Positions 6,904-14,974 of a stretch of DNA of 16,678 bases are shown piece by piece. The DNA is from WTJX01 sp045106295 (lineage in GTDB: Bacteria > Bacteroidota > Bacteroidia > Cytophagales > JAAEPT01). The notes beneath the pieces are model-generated. The model ran no database searches. It saw nothing but the letters and a program-made list of their open reading frames with translations, and was not told where the DNA came from. The translations under genes were made by a program, and so were the position numbers. The stretch is from NCBI GenBank assembly GCA_045106295.1, contig JBGCEI010000185.1, positions 1 to 16,678 on the forward strand, in the 5' to 3' direction. How positions within the stretch are numbered: position 1 is the first letter of the stretch; the number at the start of each line of letters is the position of its first letter.

Positions 6904-8343
6904 TTAAAGTTGTTTTCTCAAACGTGCCACAGGAATGTTGAGTTGTTCCCTGTATTTGGCTACCGTTCTGCGGGCAATAGAGTAGCCTTTTTCTTTTAAT
7001 TCCTTTTCTATTTTCTCGTCAGAAAGAGGCTTGCGTTTATTTTCTCCTTCAATAATTTGTTTTAAAATATGTTTTACCTCTCTGCTACTTACATCTTCGC
7101 CAGATTCTGTGGTTAAGCTTTCGGAGAAAAAGTATTTCAAGGGGAAAATACCAAATTCAGTTTGAACCGCTTTGCTATTTGCTACACGAGAAACCGTAGA
7201 AATATCCATTTCTATTCGCTCGGCAATGTCTTTTAAAATCATTGGCTTTAGCTCAGATTCATCACCTTCTAAGAAATAATCATACTGATATTGTATGATG
7301 GTATTCATCGTTCTTAGTAGTGTGTCTTGCCTTTGCTTGATCGCATCAATAAACCACTTGGCAGAGTCTAATTTTTGTTTAACAAAAGATACTGTTTCAC
7401 GCATCTTTTTATCCTTTTTCTCACTTTTTTGATAGGTATCGAACATTTCTGTGTACGAACGACTCACTTTTAATTCAGGAGCATTTCGTGCATTCAACGA
7501 TACTTCTAGTGTACCATCGTTATTGGTTACTATAAAGTCAGGAATAATTTGCTGTGCTCTACCAGACCCACCAGCAGCACTTCCTGGTTTAGGATTTAGC
7601 TTAGTAATTACTTCAATAGCTTCTTTTAGCTCTTCCTCTGTAATCCCTAAACGCTCTGTTATTTTACGGTAATGTTTTTTTGTAAACGACTCAAAGTGAT
7701 GTTCTACAATTTCTTTTGCAAAATGGAGTGGACGATCTTCGTCAAGATCTGCTTTTCTTTCTAGTTGAAGACTTAGGCACTCTTGTAGGTTTCGTGCGCC
7801 AATACCAGGAGGCTCAAAGCGCTGCACTCTGTGCAATAAAGACTCTACCTCATCTAGGTCAGTTTCTATTCCTTGTGCAAAAGCCAAGTCATTCACAATT
7901 GATTCTAGTTCTCTTCTAATGTAACCATCGCTTTCTATGCTACCTACCAATTGCATTACGACAGTAGTTTCGTGTTCATTTAATCGAAGATAACCTACTT
8001 GAGATTTCAGCGTATCCGTCATAGTCGAAACAGAAGCTAGAGGCATTTCTTTTTCTTCCTCCTTGTTTCCACCGTCACCCTGCATTTTGTATCCAGAGTA
8101 ATCGTCCTGAAGGTATTCTTCTAGGTTTAGTTCATCACCTTTTTCCTCTTTGTCCAACGGGTCATCAGAAAACTCGTCTTTTGTTTCTTCCTCAGGACCT
8201 TCGTCAAGAGCAGGGTTGCTTTCCATTTCTTCCTTTATTCTAGCTTCTAATGCTACCGTAGGAATTTGCAATAACTTAATGAACTGAATCTGTTGGGGAG
8301 ATAACCGCTGTGTTTGTAGCTGTTTAAAATCCAGTCGTTGCAT
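6904..8343 (-). CDS. rpoN: RNA polymerase sigma-54 factor
   Basis: This 479-aa alternative sigma factor recognises -24/-12 promoters and needs an AAA+ activator, none of which is encoded here. The N-terminal activator-interacting region (residues 1-50: QLQTQRLSPQQIQFIKLLQIP, then IKEEMESNPALDEG) is followed by a very acidic region II (about 45-90), the core-binding domain, a helix-turn-helix with DISTVSRVANSK, and the diagnostic RpoN box ARRTVAKYRE (457-466) near the C-terminus. The length is normal for Bacteroidota. It lies 69 bp upstream of nfeD on the same strand and 121 bp downstream of rlmB, so an operon with either is possible but not shown. Confidence 0.98.
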   Translation of the reverse strand: MQRLDFKQLQTQRLSPQQIQFIKLLQIPTVALEARIKEEMESNPALDEGPEEETKDEFSDDPLDKEEKGDELNLEEYLQDDYSGYKMQGDGGNKEEEKEMPLASVSTMTDTLKSQVGYLRLNEHETTVVMQLVGSIESDGYIRRELESIVNDLAFAQGIETDLDEVESLLHRVQRFEPPGIGARNLQECLSLQLERKADLDEDRPLHFAKEIVEHHFESFTKKHYRKITERLGITEEELKEAIEVITKLNPKPGSAAGGSGRAQQIIPDFIVTNNDGTLEVSLNARNAPELKVSRSYTEMFDTYQKSEKKDKKMRETVSFVKQKLDSAKWFIDAIKQRQDTLLRTMNTIIQYQYDYFLEGDESELKPMILKDIAERIEMDISTVSRVANSKAVQTEFGIFPLKYFFSESLTTESGEDVSSREVKHILKQIIEGENKRKPLSDEKIEKELKEKGYSIARRTVAKYREQLNIPVARLRKQL

Positions 8344-8464
8344 AGGTGTTTACTTAGGTTTACAATTAGTTAAAGATACACAATTAATACGTGTAGTATT
8401 ATGTTTTGGTTACCAAGAATGTCTCCTAATTTGGTGAATACTTTATTGGGTAAGAATTAAATAC

Positions 8465-9199
8465 TTAACTTCTTTGCCGTAAGGCTTCGTACAGAATCAC
8501 AGATGTAGCGACAGAGACGTTCAAGGAATTTATTTTTCCTTTCATCGGAATCAATAACTCTTGGTCAGCCTTTGCCCTTACCTCAGGTTGAATTCCTTTT
8601 TCTTCAGAACCCATTACTACCACAGTAGGTTGTGAAAAGTCAGCCTCATAAATAGGTGCCTTTGCTTTTTCCGTACAAGTTACCACTTGTATCCCTGATG
8701 ATTGTAAAAATTCTAAGGTGGCTTCTAAGCTTTTTACTCTACAAACAGGAATATGTAATAAAGCACCTGAAGAAGTCTTTAAGGCATCAGGGCCTACTTG
8801 TGCACCACCTTTAAAAGGAATCACGATGGCATTTACCCCTACACACTCTGCCGTACGGGCAATGGCACCGAAATTTCGTACATCTGTTACCCCGTCTAAC
8901 ATCAGTAATAATGGATTTTCTCCTTGCTCAAAACAATTCATTACTACATTATCCAAGGAAGCAAATGATATAGCCGAATAAAAACAGATAACACCTTGAT
9001 GGTTTTTACGTGTAATTCTGTCTAGTTTTTCAGGTGGGACAATCAGGTAAGGAATATTTTTTTGCCTTGCCTCACGGACGATGCCTCGCATGGCATCACT
9101 AGAATTTCCCTTCGCAATAAAGAGTTTGTCGATTTCCTTCTCCGCACATAGTGCCTCTTCAACTGAATGTACCCCGTAGATAAAATTATCTTCTCTCAT
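8465..9199 (-). CDS. rlmB: 23S rRNA (guanosine-2'-O)-methyltransferase RlmB (TrmH/SpoU family)
   Basis: This 244-aa SPOUT methyltransferase is predicted to 2'-O-methylate a guanosine of 23S rRNA (G2251 in E. coli), using SAM. The N-terminal substrate-binding domain (about 1-80, YGVHSVEEAL) is followed by the knotted catalytic domain. The three SpoU motifs are complete: motif 1 LDGVTDVRNFGAIART (101-116, with Asn109 and Arg115), motif 2 VVVMGSEEKGI (193-203, with Glu199), and motif 3 IPMKGKINSLNVSVA (217-231, with Asn227). The start codon shares one base with the ispF stop (TAATG), so it is translationally coupled to ispF. A TrmH-like tRNA enzyme is less likely because the extra N-terminal domain is present. 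Confidence 0.93.
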   Translation of the reverse strand: MREDNFIYGVHSVEEALCAEKEIDKLFIAKGNSSDAMRGIVREARQKNIPYLIVPPEKLDRITRKNHQGVICFYSAISFASLDNVVMNCFEQGENPLLLMLDGVTDVRNFGAIARTAECVGVNAIVIPFKGGAQVGPDALKTSSGALLHIPVCRVKSLEATLEFLQSSGIQVVTCTEKAKAPIYEADFSQPTVVVMGSEEKGIQPEVRAKADQELLIPMKGKINSLNVSVATSVILYEALRQRS

Positions 9200-9678
9200 T
9201 ATTTTTTACTTATTAATACGACAGCATGAGCCGCTACACCTTCTTCTTTTCCAACAAACCCTAGTTTTTCTGTGGTAGTTGCCTTTATGGATAAATCATC
9301 TTCCTCAATTTCCATTACCGCAGAAACCACTTTTTTCATTTCAGGAATATGAGGATTTACTTTCGGTTGTTGCAAGCAAATAGTAGAATCAATATTTTCG
9401 ATGGAATAGCCTTTGTCAGAAATTAATTTCACCACATCTTTCAGTAATATTTTACTGTCTATTCCTTTAAAAGCAGGGTCTTTATCGGAGAAGTGATACC
9501 CAATGTCTCGCATATTGGCAGCACCTAATAGAGCGTCACAAATTACATGGATCAAAACATCTGCATCGGAATGACCGACGCTTCCTTTTGTATGAGGGAT
9601 TTTAATACCTCCTAACCAAAAATCAGCACCATCCTTTAGTTGGTGCACATCATAACCCATACCTACTCTAATCTTCAT
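9199..9678 (-). CDS. ispF: 2-C-methyl-D-erythritol 2,4-cyclodiphosphate synthase
   Basis: This 159-aa enzyme of the MEP (non-mevalonate) isoprenoid pathway cyclises CDP-ME 2-phosphate to ME-cPP with loss of CMP; the family is a homotrimer. Metal ligands Asp10 and His12 (GYDVHQL) and His44 are visible, as is the family signature with GHSDADVLIH (35-44) and the loop after it (HFSD). The C-terminal TTTEKLGFVGKEEG carries the substrate-contacting Thr-Glu. The full length is typical. It is the first gene of a two-gene unit with rlmB (1-bp overlap). A good Bacteroidota-type promoter lies 22 bp upstream of the ATG. Confidence 0.98.
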   Translation of the reverse strand: MKIRVGMGYDVHQLKDGADFWLGGIKIPHTKGSVGHSDADVLIHVICDALLGAANMRDIGYHFSDKDPAFKGIDSKILLKDVVKLISDKGYSIENIDSTICLQQPKVNPHIPEMKKVVSAVMEIEEDDLSIKATTTEKLGFVGKEEGVAAHAVVLISKK

Positions 9679-9700
9679 AACAGGAGTTTTATTTGTGGAT

Positions 9701-9732
9701 CAAAGGTACTTTTTTCTAGCATGTAAAGCCAA
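9701..9732 (-). promoter_or_regulatory. Bacteroidota-type promoter of ispF-rlmB
   Basis: Read on the - strand, TACCTTTG (9708-9701) is an exact match to the TAnnTTTG -7 element. TTG (9732-9730) sits 21 bp upstream as the -33 element. The -7 box ends 22 bp before the ispF ATG, giving a short leader. Confidence 0.65.
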
Positions 9733-9828
9733 TGTTAGTTTTTTTCTAGAGAAAAAAGGCTTACTGTCTCCAAATTGATAAAAGAACTGAGTACTTTTAA
9801 ACAAATTAGCATCTTGAATTATTAGGTT

Positions 9829-11868
9829 ATGATTAAAAAAACAGGGATCCTTTTTCTTTATCTTTTTTCTAGCTTTGTTGTATCACAAGCAGAAACTACG
9901 TCTACTTTTGATGGTTCTTGGGAATTTTACTGGAAAAAATTATATACTCCTTCTGATTTTGTCAATAACAAAGCGCCAACTAAACCTGTTGGAATGAAAG
10001 TTCCAGGTTCTTGGACAACATACAAAACGAGGTCGGGTGCTTCTTTACCTGCTGAAAGTTTTGCCACTTACAGAAAAAGAATAAGAATAGCAGACACCTG
10101 TAAGTCTAATTTGGGGTTGGTTATTCCAGCTATCTGGTCAGCCTCTAAAGTCTGGGTAAACGGTCAGTTAGTCGATAAAAAAGGAATATTCGATGAAAAA
10201 GGGAAAGAGCTTGAAGGTGAGATTATTGGGAGTTTAGTTAAGCTACCGTTCATTCAAAAAGATTACATAGAGGTTATTGTACAGGTGAGTAATACAAAGT
10301 TCTTTTTGGCAGGAATGTATGGTGTATTTAAACTAGGTAATTACGATGAGTTAGTAACAAATAAAAACTTATTTAACACCTTGTATTTAGTCCTTCTGGG
10401 AGGGCTTTTTGTAATGGCAGTCTACCATTTAATTTTATTCTTTTTTAGAAGAAAGGCTACTTCAGCTCTTTATTTCTCTCTACTGGTATTGTTGATGTTG
10501 ATTAGAACAGCGGTGTTTGGAGACCATTATGCGTATGAGTACTTGCATGTAAACTTAAATATGGGGATACAGTTACAGGCTAACCTGTATTACGTGTCTA
10601 CTTTTTTGATGATAGTTGTCGGTTTATGGTATGTGAAGTCCTTGTACCCTTCCTTAGCCACGGTCATGATTATAAAACCATATACGTACGCTATGCTTGT
10701 TGTATGTTTGTATATTTTGATTGTCCCGATAGGTTTTGTATTTAAGTATATTGCCTTTATAGCTCCGTTGCTAGCGCTTGGTGCTTTGTATACAGGGTAT
10801 ATTCTTATTCGCGCTATTATAAAAAAGAGGAAACAATATGGGCTACAAATATTAGGTATTGTTATTCTACTATTTGCAGGGATAAATGATATTCTGTTTT
10901 TACAACGAATAGAATTAACAGGCTTAGCAGAAGCTTTGCCGATAGGTTTTATGCTTTTTTTGATTGTACAAATGGTGATTTTGGCAAGAGACTTTTCAGT
11001 TACTTACTCAGAGGTAGAAGTGCTTTCGTACAACTTAGAACAAAGAGTATTGGAACGTACATCCAAGATTAATGAACAGCGTAAAGTTTTAAAAGAGAGT
11101 AATCAACGAATAGGAGAGAGTATTGACTATGCATCTAAGATTCAAAGTGCTATGCTTCCTTCAAAGGACATCATCAATGAATTGTTTCCTCAAAACTTTA
11201 TTTTTTATAGACCGAAAGATGTGTTGAGTGGAGATTTTTATTTTGCAGACCATGTAAATTATAAAGGGAATGACTGTGCTGTCATAGTGGCAGCAGATTG
11301 TACGGGACATGGAATTCCGGGAGCTATGATGAGTGTGATGGGGAGCACTATTTTGAAAAGGCTTTTGGAAAGAGAAAAGGAGAATGATCCAGGACATATT
11401 TTGGATAAATTGGACGAGAATATTCAGCGAGGGTTGAAACAGGCTGAAACGGATAATCATGATGGGATGGATCTCTCTATTGTTTACATAGACGCTGTAA
11501 ATAAACAGATGCATTATGCTGCGGCAAATAACTATGTGTCGTATGTGATTGATGGTAAGCAGTCTACCGTGAGGGGTGAACGATCGGGTGTTGGAGGTGT
11601 AAAAGATGAACCCGTTAATTTCACCACTCGTTCAATAAGTTGGGAAAATGAATTGACCTTTTACATTTTTAGTGATGGGTACCAGGATCAGTTTGGTGGG
11701 CGTAAAGGCAAGAAATTCTTGAAAGCTAAGTTCCATCAGTTATTGAAAGATATTAGTGAAAAGGATATTGCCTCCCAATATAAAGAGGTAACAAGGGCTT
11801 TTGATGAGTGGAAAGGCGATCAGGAGCAGGTAGATGATGTATTAGTTGTAGGTGTAAAAGTTGATTAA
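9829..11868 (+). CDS. 7TM-DISM receptor fused to SpoIIE/PP2C-type serine phosphatase
   Basis: This 679-aa protein probably turns an outside signal into dephosphorylation of a cytoplasmic partner. A signal peptide (about 1-21, ending VSQA/E) is followed by a periplasmic beta-rich, carbohydrate-binding-like domain (about 25-180, with GSWEFYWKKLYTP and VPGSWTTY), then seven membrane helices (about 184-207, 213-231, 253-272, 283-303, 308-328, 335-354 and 362-385). A short coiled coil (about 390-430) leads to the SpoIIE domain (about 440-679). Its metal-binding residues are present: Asp469 in SGDFYF, Asp490 and Gly493 in AADCTGHG, Asp616 in FSDGYQD, and Asp669/Asp670 near the end. The target is not in the window. 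In SpoIIE-type partner switching it would be an anti-sigma antagonist, but this is inferred. The next gene starts 2 bp after the stop. Confidence 0.92.
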   Translation: MIKKTGILFLYLFSSFVVSQAETTSTFDGSWEFYWKKLYTPSDFVNNKAPTKPVGMKVPGSWTTYKTRSGASLPAESFATYRKRIRIADTCKSNLGLVIPAIWSASKVWVNGQLVDKKGIFDEKGKELEGEIIGSLVKLPFIQKDYIEVIVQVSNTKFFLAGMYGVFKLGNYDELVTNKNLFNTLYLVLLGGLFVMAVYHLILFFFRRKATSALYFSLLVLLMLIRTAVFGDHYAYEYLHVNLNMGIQLQANLYYVSTFLMIVVGLWYVKSLYPSLATVMIIKPYTYAMLVVCLYILIVPIGFVFKYIAFIAPLLALGALYTGYILIRAIIKKRKQYGLQILGIVILLFAGINDILFLQRIELTGLAEALPIGFMLFLIVQMVILARDFSVTYSEVEVLSYNLEQRVLERTSKINEQRKVLKESNQRIGESIDYASKIQSAMLPSKDIINELFPQNFIFYRPKDVLSGDFYFADHVNYKGNDCAVIVAADCTGHGIPGAMMSVMGSTILKRLLEREKENDPGHILDKLDENIQRGLKQAETDNHDGMDLSIVYIDAVNKQMHYAAANNYVSYVIDGKQSTVRGERSGVGGVKDEPVNFTTRSISWENELTFYIFSDGYQDQFGGRKGKKFLKAKFHQLLKDISEKDIASQYKEVTRAFDEWKGDQEQVDDVLVVGVKVD

Positions 11869-11870
11869 GG

Positions 11871-12419
11871 ATGTCGAATAAAACATACGCTACACACCTC
11901 AAAGTGGGGGATCAAGCTCCAGAAATAGAAGGGATAGAAAGTAAAGGACTAACCTTGAATTCATTGGATATGTTGGAACTAGGTAAACTAGTGGTGATAT
12001 TTTACCGTGGAGTTTGGTGTCCGTTTTGTAGTGAGCATTTACGGAATATAGAACAGAGTTTTTTGCCGATAATTGCAAAGGGGGCTCACATTATGGTGAT
12101 TACTCCTCAACAACCGCCGTTTGTGACAGAAATGCTTAAAAAAAGCAAAGGTCATTTTTCTATTATCTCAGATGATGAGTATAAGGTGATGTTTGATTAT
12201 GGTGTAGCTTTTGAAGTAACAGAAGAGAATTATAAAGACTTTTTTGCTTCAGCTAAAATGGAAGAAGAGATCAAACAATCTCATAATGAAGAAGGTAAGC
12301 TGATATTACCTATCCCTGCTACTTTTATTATCAATGAAGATAATACTATAGCATATATTCACTTTGATGCTAATTTTAGGAAGAGATTGGCGGCAGAAGA
12401 TATTATGAACCATTTATAA
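11871..12419 (+). CDS. AhpC/TSA-family peroxiredoxin-like thiol redoxin
   Basis: This 182-aa protein has a thioredoxin-like fold of the peroxiredoxin-like (AhpC/TSA) group. The active-site segment is FYRGVWCPFCSEHL, with Cys50 as the probable peroxidatic or nucleophilic Cys and Cys53 forming a CxxC. The preceding KVGDQAPEIEG and the later LPIPATFIINEDNTIAYIHFD are typical of the family. No signal peptide is seen, so it is probably cytoplasmic. The substrate could be a peroxide or a disulfide; the sequence does not decide. It starts 2 bp after the 7TM-SpoIIE gene and is almost certainly co-transcribed with it, which hints that the two share a regulatory setting. It converges with the downstream glycosyltransferase across an 8-bp gap. 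Confidence 0.85.
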   Translation: MSNKTYATHLKVGDQAPEIEGIESKGLTLNSLDMLELGKLVVIFYRGVWCPFCSEHLRNIEQSFLPIIAKGAHIMVITPQQPPFVTEMLKKSKGHFSIISDDEYKVMFDYGVAFEVTEENYKDFFASAKMEEEIKQSHNEEGKLILPIPATFIINEDNTIAYIHFDANFRKRLAAEDIMNHL

Positions 12420-12427
12420 GTAGTAAC

Positions 12428-14014
12428 TTATTCTAAGAACTTAATTAGCTTCATAGAAGTACTGCCCGACATAAACTCTAGAAATATATTGTTTGGTTTA
12501 TTAATAAGAGCAGGATTTTTGCTTTCTACAATGTAGAAGTCTTTTGTATTCGTGTCTTCTACCTTATCCTTGCCATAAATTATTTTGTTACTTTCTTTCG
12601 AATAATAAAATGCTATTCGGTGCTTAATAGTGGTTCCGTAGCTGAATACGTTAGCTCCTTTTGTGATATTGACTAATTCTACGGTTTTTATTCGTTCAGC
12701 CACATGCTTATTCGAAGGGTGGTTTCTAGCATGGATCAATGTGAGGTCCATAATTAATCTCACCAATATAATACCAGCAATGAATAGAGGGGTATTCATT
12801 GCTGGTAGTTTAAAACGGAGGTAACCCAATACAATAAATAGGACGCCAAAAGTAATAGATACTACTTCTAATAAAGGGATAGCAGTCATTAGTCCGCTAG
12901 CGTCTAAGTGAGTTAAAAAAGGTAGTGAGAAGCAGATTAAGCCCAATAGGATTAATAAGTAAGAATAGAAAATATTCAAGTTCTTTGTTCTCTTTTTATA
13001 CTCTGTTGTGTAAAACAAATAGCTCAGTACAATACAGATAAATGGATAAAGGGGGTAGATGTACCGTTGTTTACTTCCAGGTGAAATCCAATAGAGGATG
13101 ATATTAAAACTAAAAATCAAAAAACAGAAGTAAATAAAGGCATTTGTTTTTAGTGCTTTTTTGGAGAAGAAGATAAGCAGTAAACTAGTAGGCAATAAAC
13201 CCGCTATTGTTTGTAAAGGGAAGAGAAAAATGTGCTGGACATATTCCCAGAAAGGAAAATCTCCTGAGGTACGTTGACTAGCATCCCCAAACATGCCAGA
13301 TAAATAATAAACGAGGTCTTCTTGTAAGTGATAAGCATAAAGGTAGCCTCCTACAATAAGTAGGTAGATGAGTATGCCCACTATATGAGGAATGCTAAGT
13401 AGCCGTTTGAATTCTTTGGTGTAAATAGAAAAAGAGAGGAGAGAAGCTCCTAGAAATGGGATGGAAGGTAAGCCTTTTGTAAGAGTGCCTAGCGCACCAA
13501 AAAAATATGTGAAACAAAAGAGTAAAACGTATTGTTGCCGTTGATGAAAGTAAAAGATAGAGCTAATGCTTAATACAGTAAGAAAAGAATAGAATAAGTC
13601 TATTTCGCCTAGAAAAGAGAATACAAATAAGAGGTCAGCAACAATAATGTAAAAGAAAGCGGAAATAATCCCGAAACGATGATCTACAAATCGTTTACCT
13701 AAAAAGCAAACGAGACCAGCGGTTCCTAATAAACTAAGCACAGAACCTAAACGAACAGCCCATTCACTATAATTACCTAATAATTTATAAAAAAAGATAA
13801 TGACCCAGTTGTAGAGAGGAGGCTTTTTAGTGTAAATGTCACCGAATTCAGTAGGTACGATGTAATTGTTCCTCAAAATCATTTCCAATGCAATTAAAGC
13901 ACGGCGAGGTTCTTCCAGAAATAAAGGCTGTAGCCCAAGGTTTACAAATAGTGCAGCTAATAGCAGTAGAGCAATTGAAACGTAAATATATTTTTCTTGA
14001 CGACTTAAATTCAT
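12428..14014 (-). CDS. ArnT/PMT-like polytopic membrane glycosyltransferase
   Basis: This 528-aa, multi-helix membrane protein of the GT-C fold would move a sugar from a polyprenyl-phosphate donor to an acceptor on the periplasmic face. The first helix (about 9-28) is followed by the catalytic loop with LEEPRR (33-38), where the acidic residue before Pro-Arg fits the GT-C catalytic aspartate/glutamate. Next come YTKKPPLYNWV (62-72, the KPP motif of ArnT-like enzymes), about ten further helices, and a soluble C-terminal stretch. Donor and acceptor cannot be told. The ATG at 14014 was chosen because the TTG at 14035 lies inside a TACTTTTG promoter box (14040-14033 on the - strand). It is divergent from the flippase-like gene at 14095, which may act on the same lipid-linked pathway. 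Confidence 0.85.
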   Translation of the reverse strand: MNLSRQEKYIYVSIALLLLAALFVNLGLQPLFLEEPRRALIALEMILRNNYIVPTEFGDIYTKKPPLYNWVIIFFYKLLGNYSEWAVRLGSVLSLLGTAGLVCFLGKRFVDHRFGIISAFFYIIVADLLFVFSFLGEIDLFYSFLTVLSISSIFYFHQRQQYVLLFCFTYFFGALGTLTKGLPSIPFLGASLLSFSIYTKEFKRLLSIPHIVGILIYLLIVGGYLYAYHLQEDLVYYLSGMFGDASQRTSGDFPFWEYVQHIFLFPLQTIAGLLPTSLLLIFFSKKALKTNAFIYFCFLIFSFNIILYWISPGSKQRYIYPLYPFICIVLSYLFYTTEYKKRTKNLNIFYSYLLILLGLICFSLPFLTHLDASGLMTAIPLLEVVSITFGVLFIVLGYLRFKLPAMNTPLFIAGIILVRLIMDLTLIHARNHPSNKHVAERIKTVELVNITKGANVFSYGTTIKHRIAFYYSKESNKIIYGKDKVEDTNTKDFYIVESKNPALINKPNNIFLEFMSGSTSMKLIKFLE

Positions 14015-14032
14015 CTGGATACCTAGAATATT

Positions 14033-14040
14033 CAAAAGTA
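14033..14040 (-). promoter_or_regulatory. Candidate -7 box for the ArnT-like gene
   Basis: On the - strand TACTTTTG matches TAnnTTTG exactly and ends 18 bp before the chosen ATG at 14014. This is a geometry similar to ispF. A -33 TTTG is not clearly seen at the right distance, so this is a moderate call. Confidence 0.45.
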
Positions 14041-14045
14041 AAGAA

Positions 14046-14053
14046 TATTTTTG
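14046..14053 (+). promoter_or_regulatory. Candidate -7 box for the flippase-like gene
   Basis: TATTTTTG matches TAnnTTTG exactly on the + strand and lies 41 bp before the ATG at 14095. It sits 5 bp from the oppositely oriented box at 14033-14040, as in a back-to-back divergent promoter. No good -33 element is visible. Confidence 0.4.
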
Positions 14054-14094
14054 TGAAACAGATGGAGTAATTATTACTTTCCGTAAAATAAGCC

Positions 14095-14958
14095 ATGAAT
14101 AAAAAACAGCTTACTTTCCTACTAAAAATTATCCTTACAGCGGTAGTATTATATTATGTATTTAGAAAAGTAGACCTTAAGAAAATAGTCAGTGTACTGA
14201 GCGATGTTCATGTAGGTTTGTTTGCCGTCTCATTTGCGTGTTATGTGTTTTCTAAGGCAATAGCTTCTTATCGGTTATGGCATTTGTATGCTTCCATTGG
14301 AGTCGTTTTAGATAAAATATACAACCTAAAATTATATTGGGTAGGTATGTTTTACAACCTCTTTTTACCTGGAGGAATAGGAGGCGATGGGTACAAAGTT
14401 TATTTATTGAAACAAGCGTATCCAGATATAAAGACCAAGCAATTTGTTGGGGCCACTTTTTTAGATCGATTAAGCGGTTTAGCCGCATTAGTTTGTTTAG
14501 CCCTTCTTAGTTTCTCTACCAGCACCTTTACTACTTATTTTCGGATACCTGCTTTTTGTCCGTGGATGGCAGCAGTTGTGGTTTTCCCCGCTTTCTTCGT
14601 TTTTATTCATTTACTTTTCAAATCGTTTAAAAAAGTATTCTTCACTACTTCCATTCTTTCAGTAGCGGTGCAATCAGTTCAGGCATTTTCCGCTTACATC
14701 TTATTATTGGCCATGGGGATAGCTGACCAGTTATGGAATTATATCACCCTATTTTTGGTGTCTTCAGTCGCTTTGGTAGTTCCTTTTTTCCATGGAGGGA
14801 TAGGCGCACGAGAATTTGTTTTCTCGGAAGGAGCTAAGATTTTGGAGGTACAGACAGAGCAAGCCTTGGCTTATTCTTTTGCTTTTTTTATAATTAACCT
14901 ATTTGCATCTGCAATTGGCGTTGCTTTTATGAGACAGATAAAGATGCCTACTGAATAA
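14095..14958 (+). CDS. Lysylphosphatidylglycerol synthase TM / flippase-like membrane protein (UPF0104)
   Basis: This 287-aa integral membrane protein has about seven or eight helices and no soluble catalytic domain. The diagnostic segment is FYNLFLPGGIGGDGYKVYLL (about residues 87-106), shared by the membrane half of MprF and by AglD-like proteins. A second family motif is the C-terminal PFFHGGIGAREFVFSEGA. Stand-alone members are suspected of flipping or handling glycosylated or aminoacylated lipids, but most are uncharacterised. The gene is divergent from the ArnT-like glycosyltransferase (80-bp gap to its ATG), so a shared lipid-linked glycan route is plausible. It converges with uvrC with only 4 bp between the stops. 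Confidence 0.88.
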   Translation: MNKKQLTFLLKIILTAVVLYYVFRKVDLKKIVSVLSDVHVGLFAVSFACYVFSKAIASYRLWHLYASIGVVLDKIYNLKLYWVGMFYNLFLPGGIGGDGYKVYLLKQAYPDIKTKQFVGATFLDRLSGLAALVCLALLSFSTSTFTTYFRIPAFCPWMAAVVVFPAFFVFIHLLFKSFKKVFFTTSILSVAVQSVQAFSAYILLLAMGIADQLWNYITLFLVSSVALVVPFFHGGIGAREFVFSEGAKILEVQTEQALAYSFAFFIINLFASAIGVAFMRQIKMPTE

Positions 14959-14974
14959 CTAGCTAGCTAGTTTT
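14957..14974. terminator. Possible short bidirectional terminator at the flippase-like gene/uvrC junction
   Basis: Positions 14957-14972 are a perfect 16-bp palindrome (AACTAGCTAGCTAGTT), foldable as a 6-bp stem with a 4-nt loop. It is followed on + by T at 14971-14974. It overlaps both stop codons. The stem is weak, so function is uncertain. Confidence 0.35.

Noticed and set aside
9792..9799. TACTTTTA as a -7 box for the 7TM-SpoIIE gene
   Set aside because: It is one base off consensus, and the only TTG upstream (9775-9777) is 14 bp away, which is too close for a Bacteroidota promoter.
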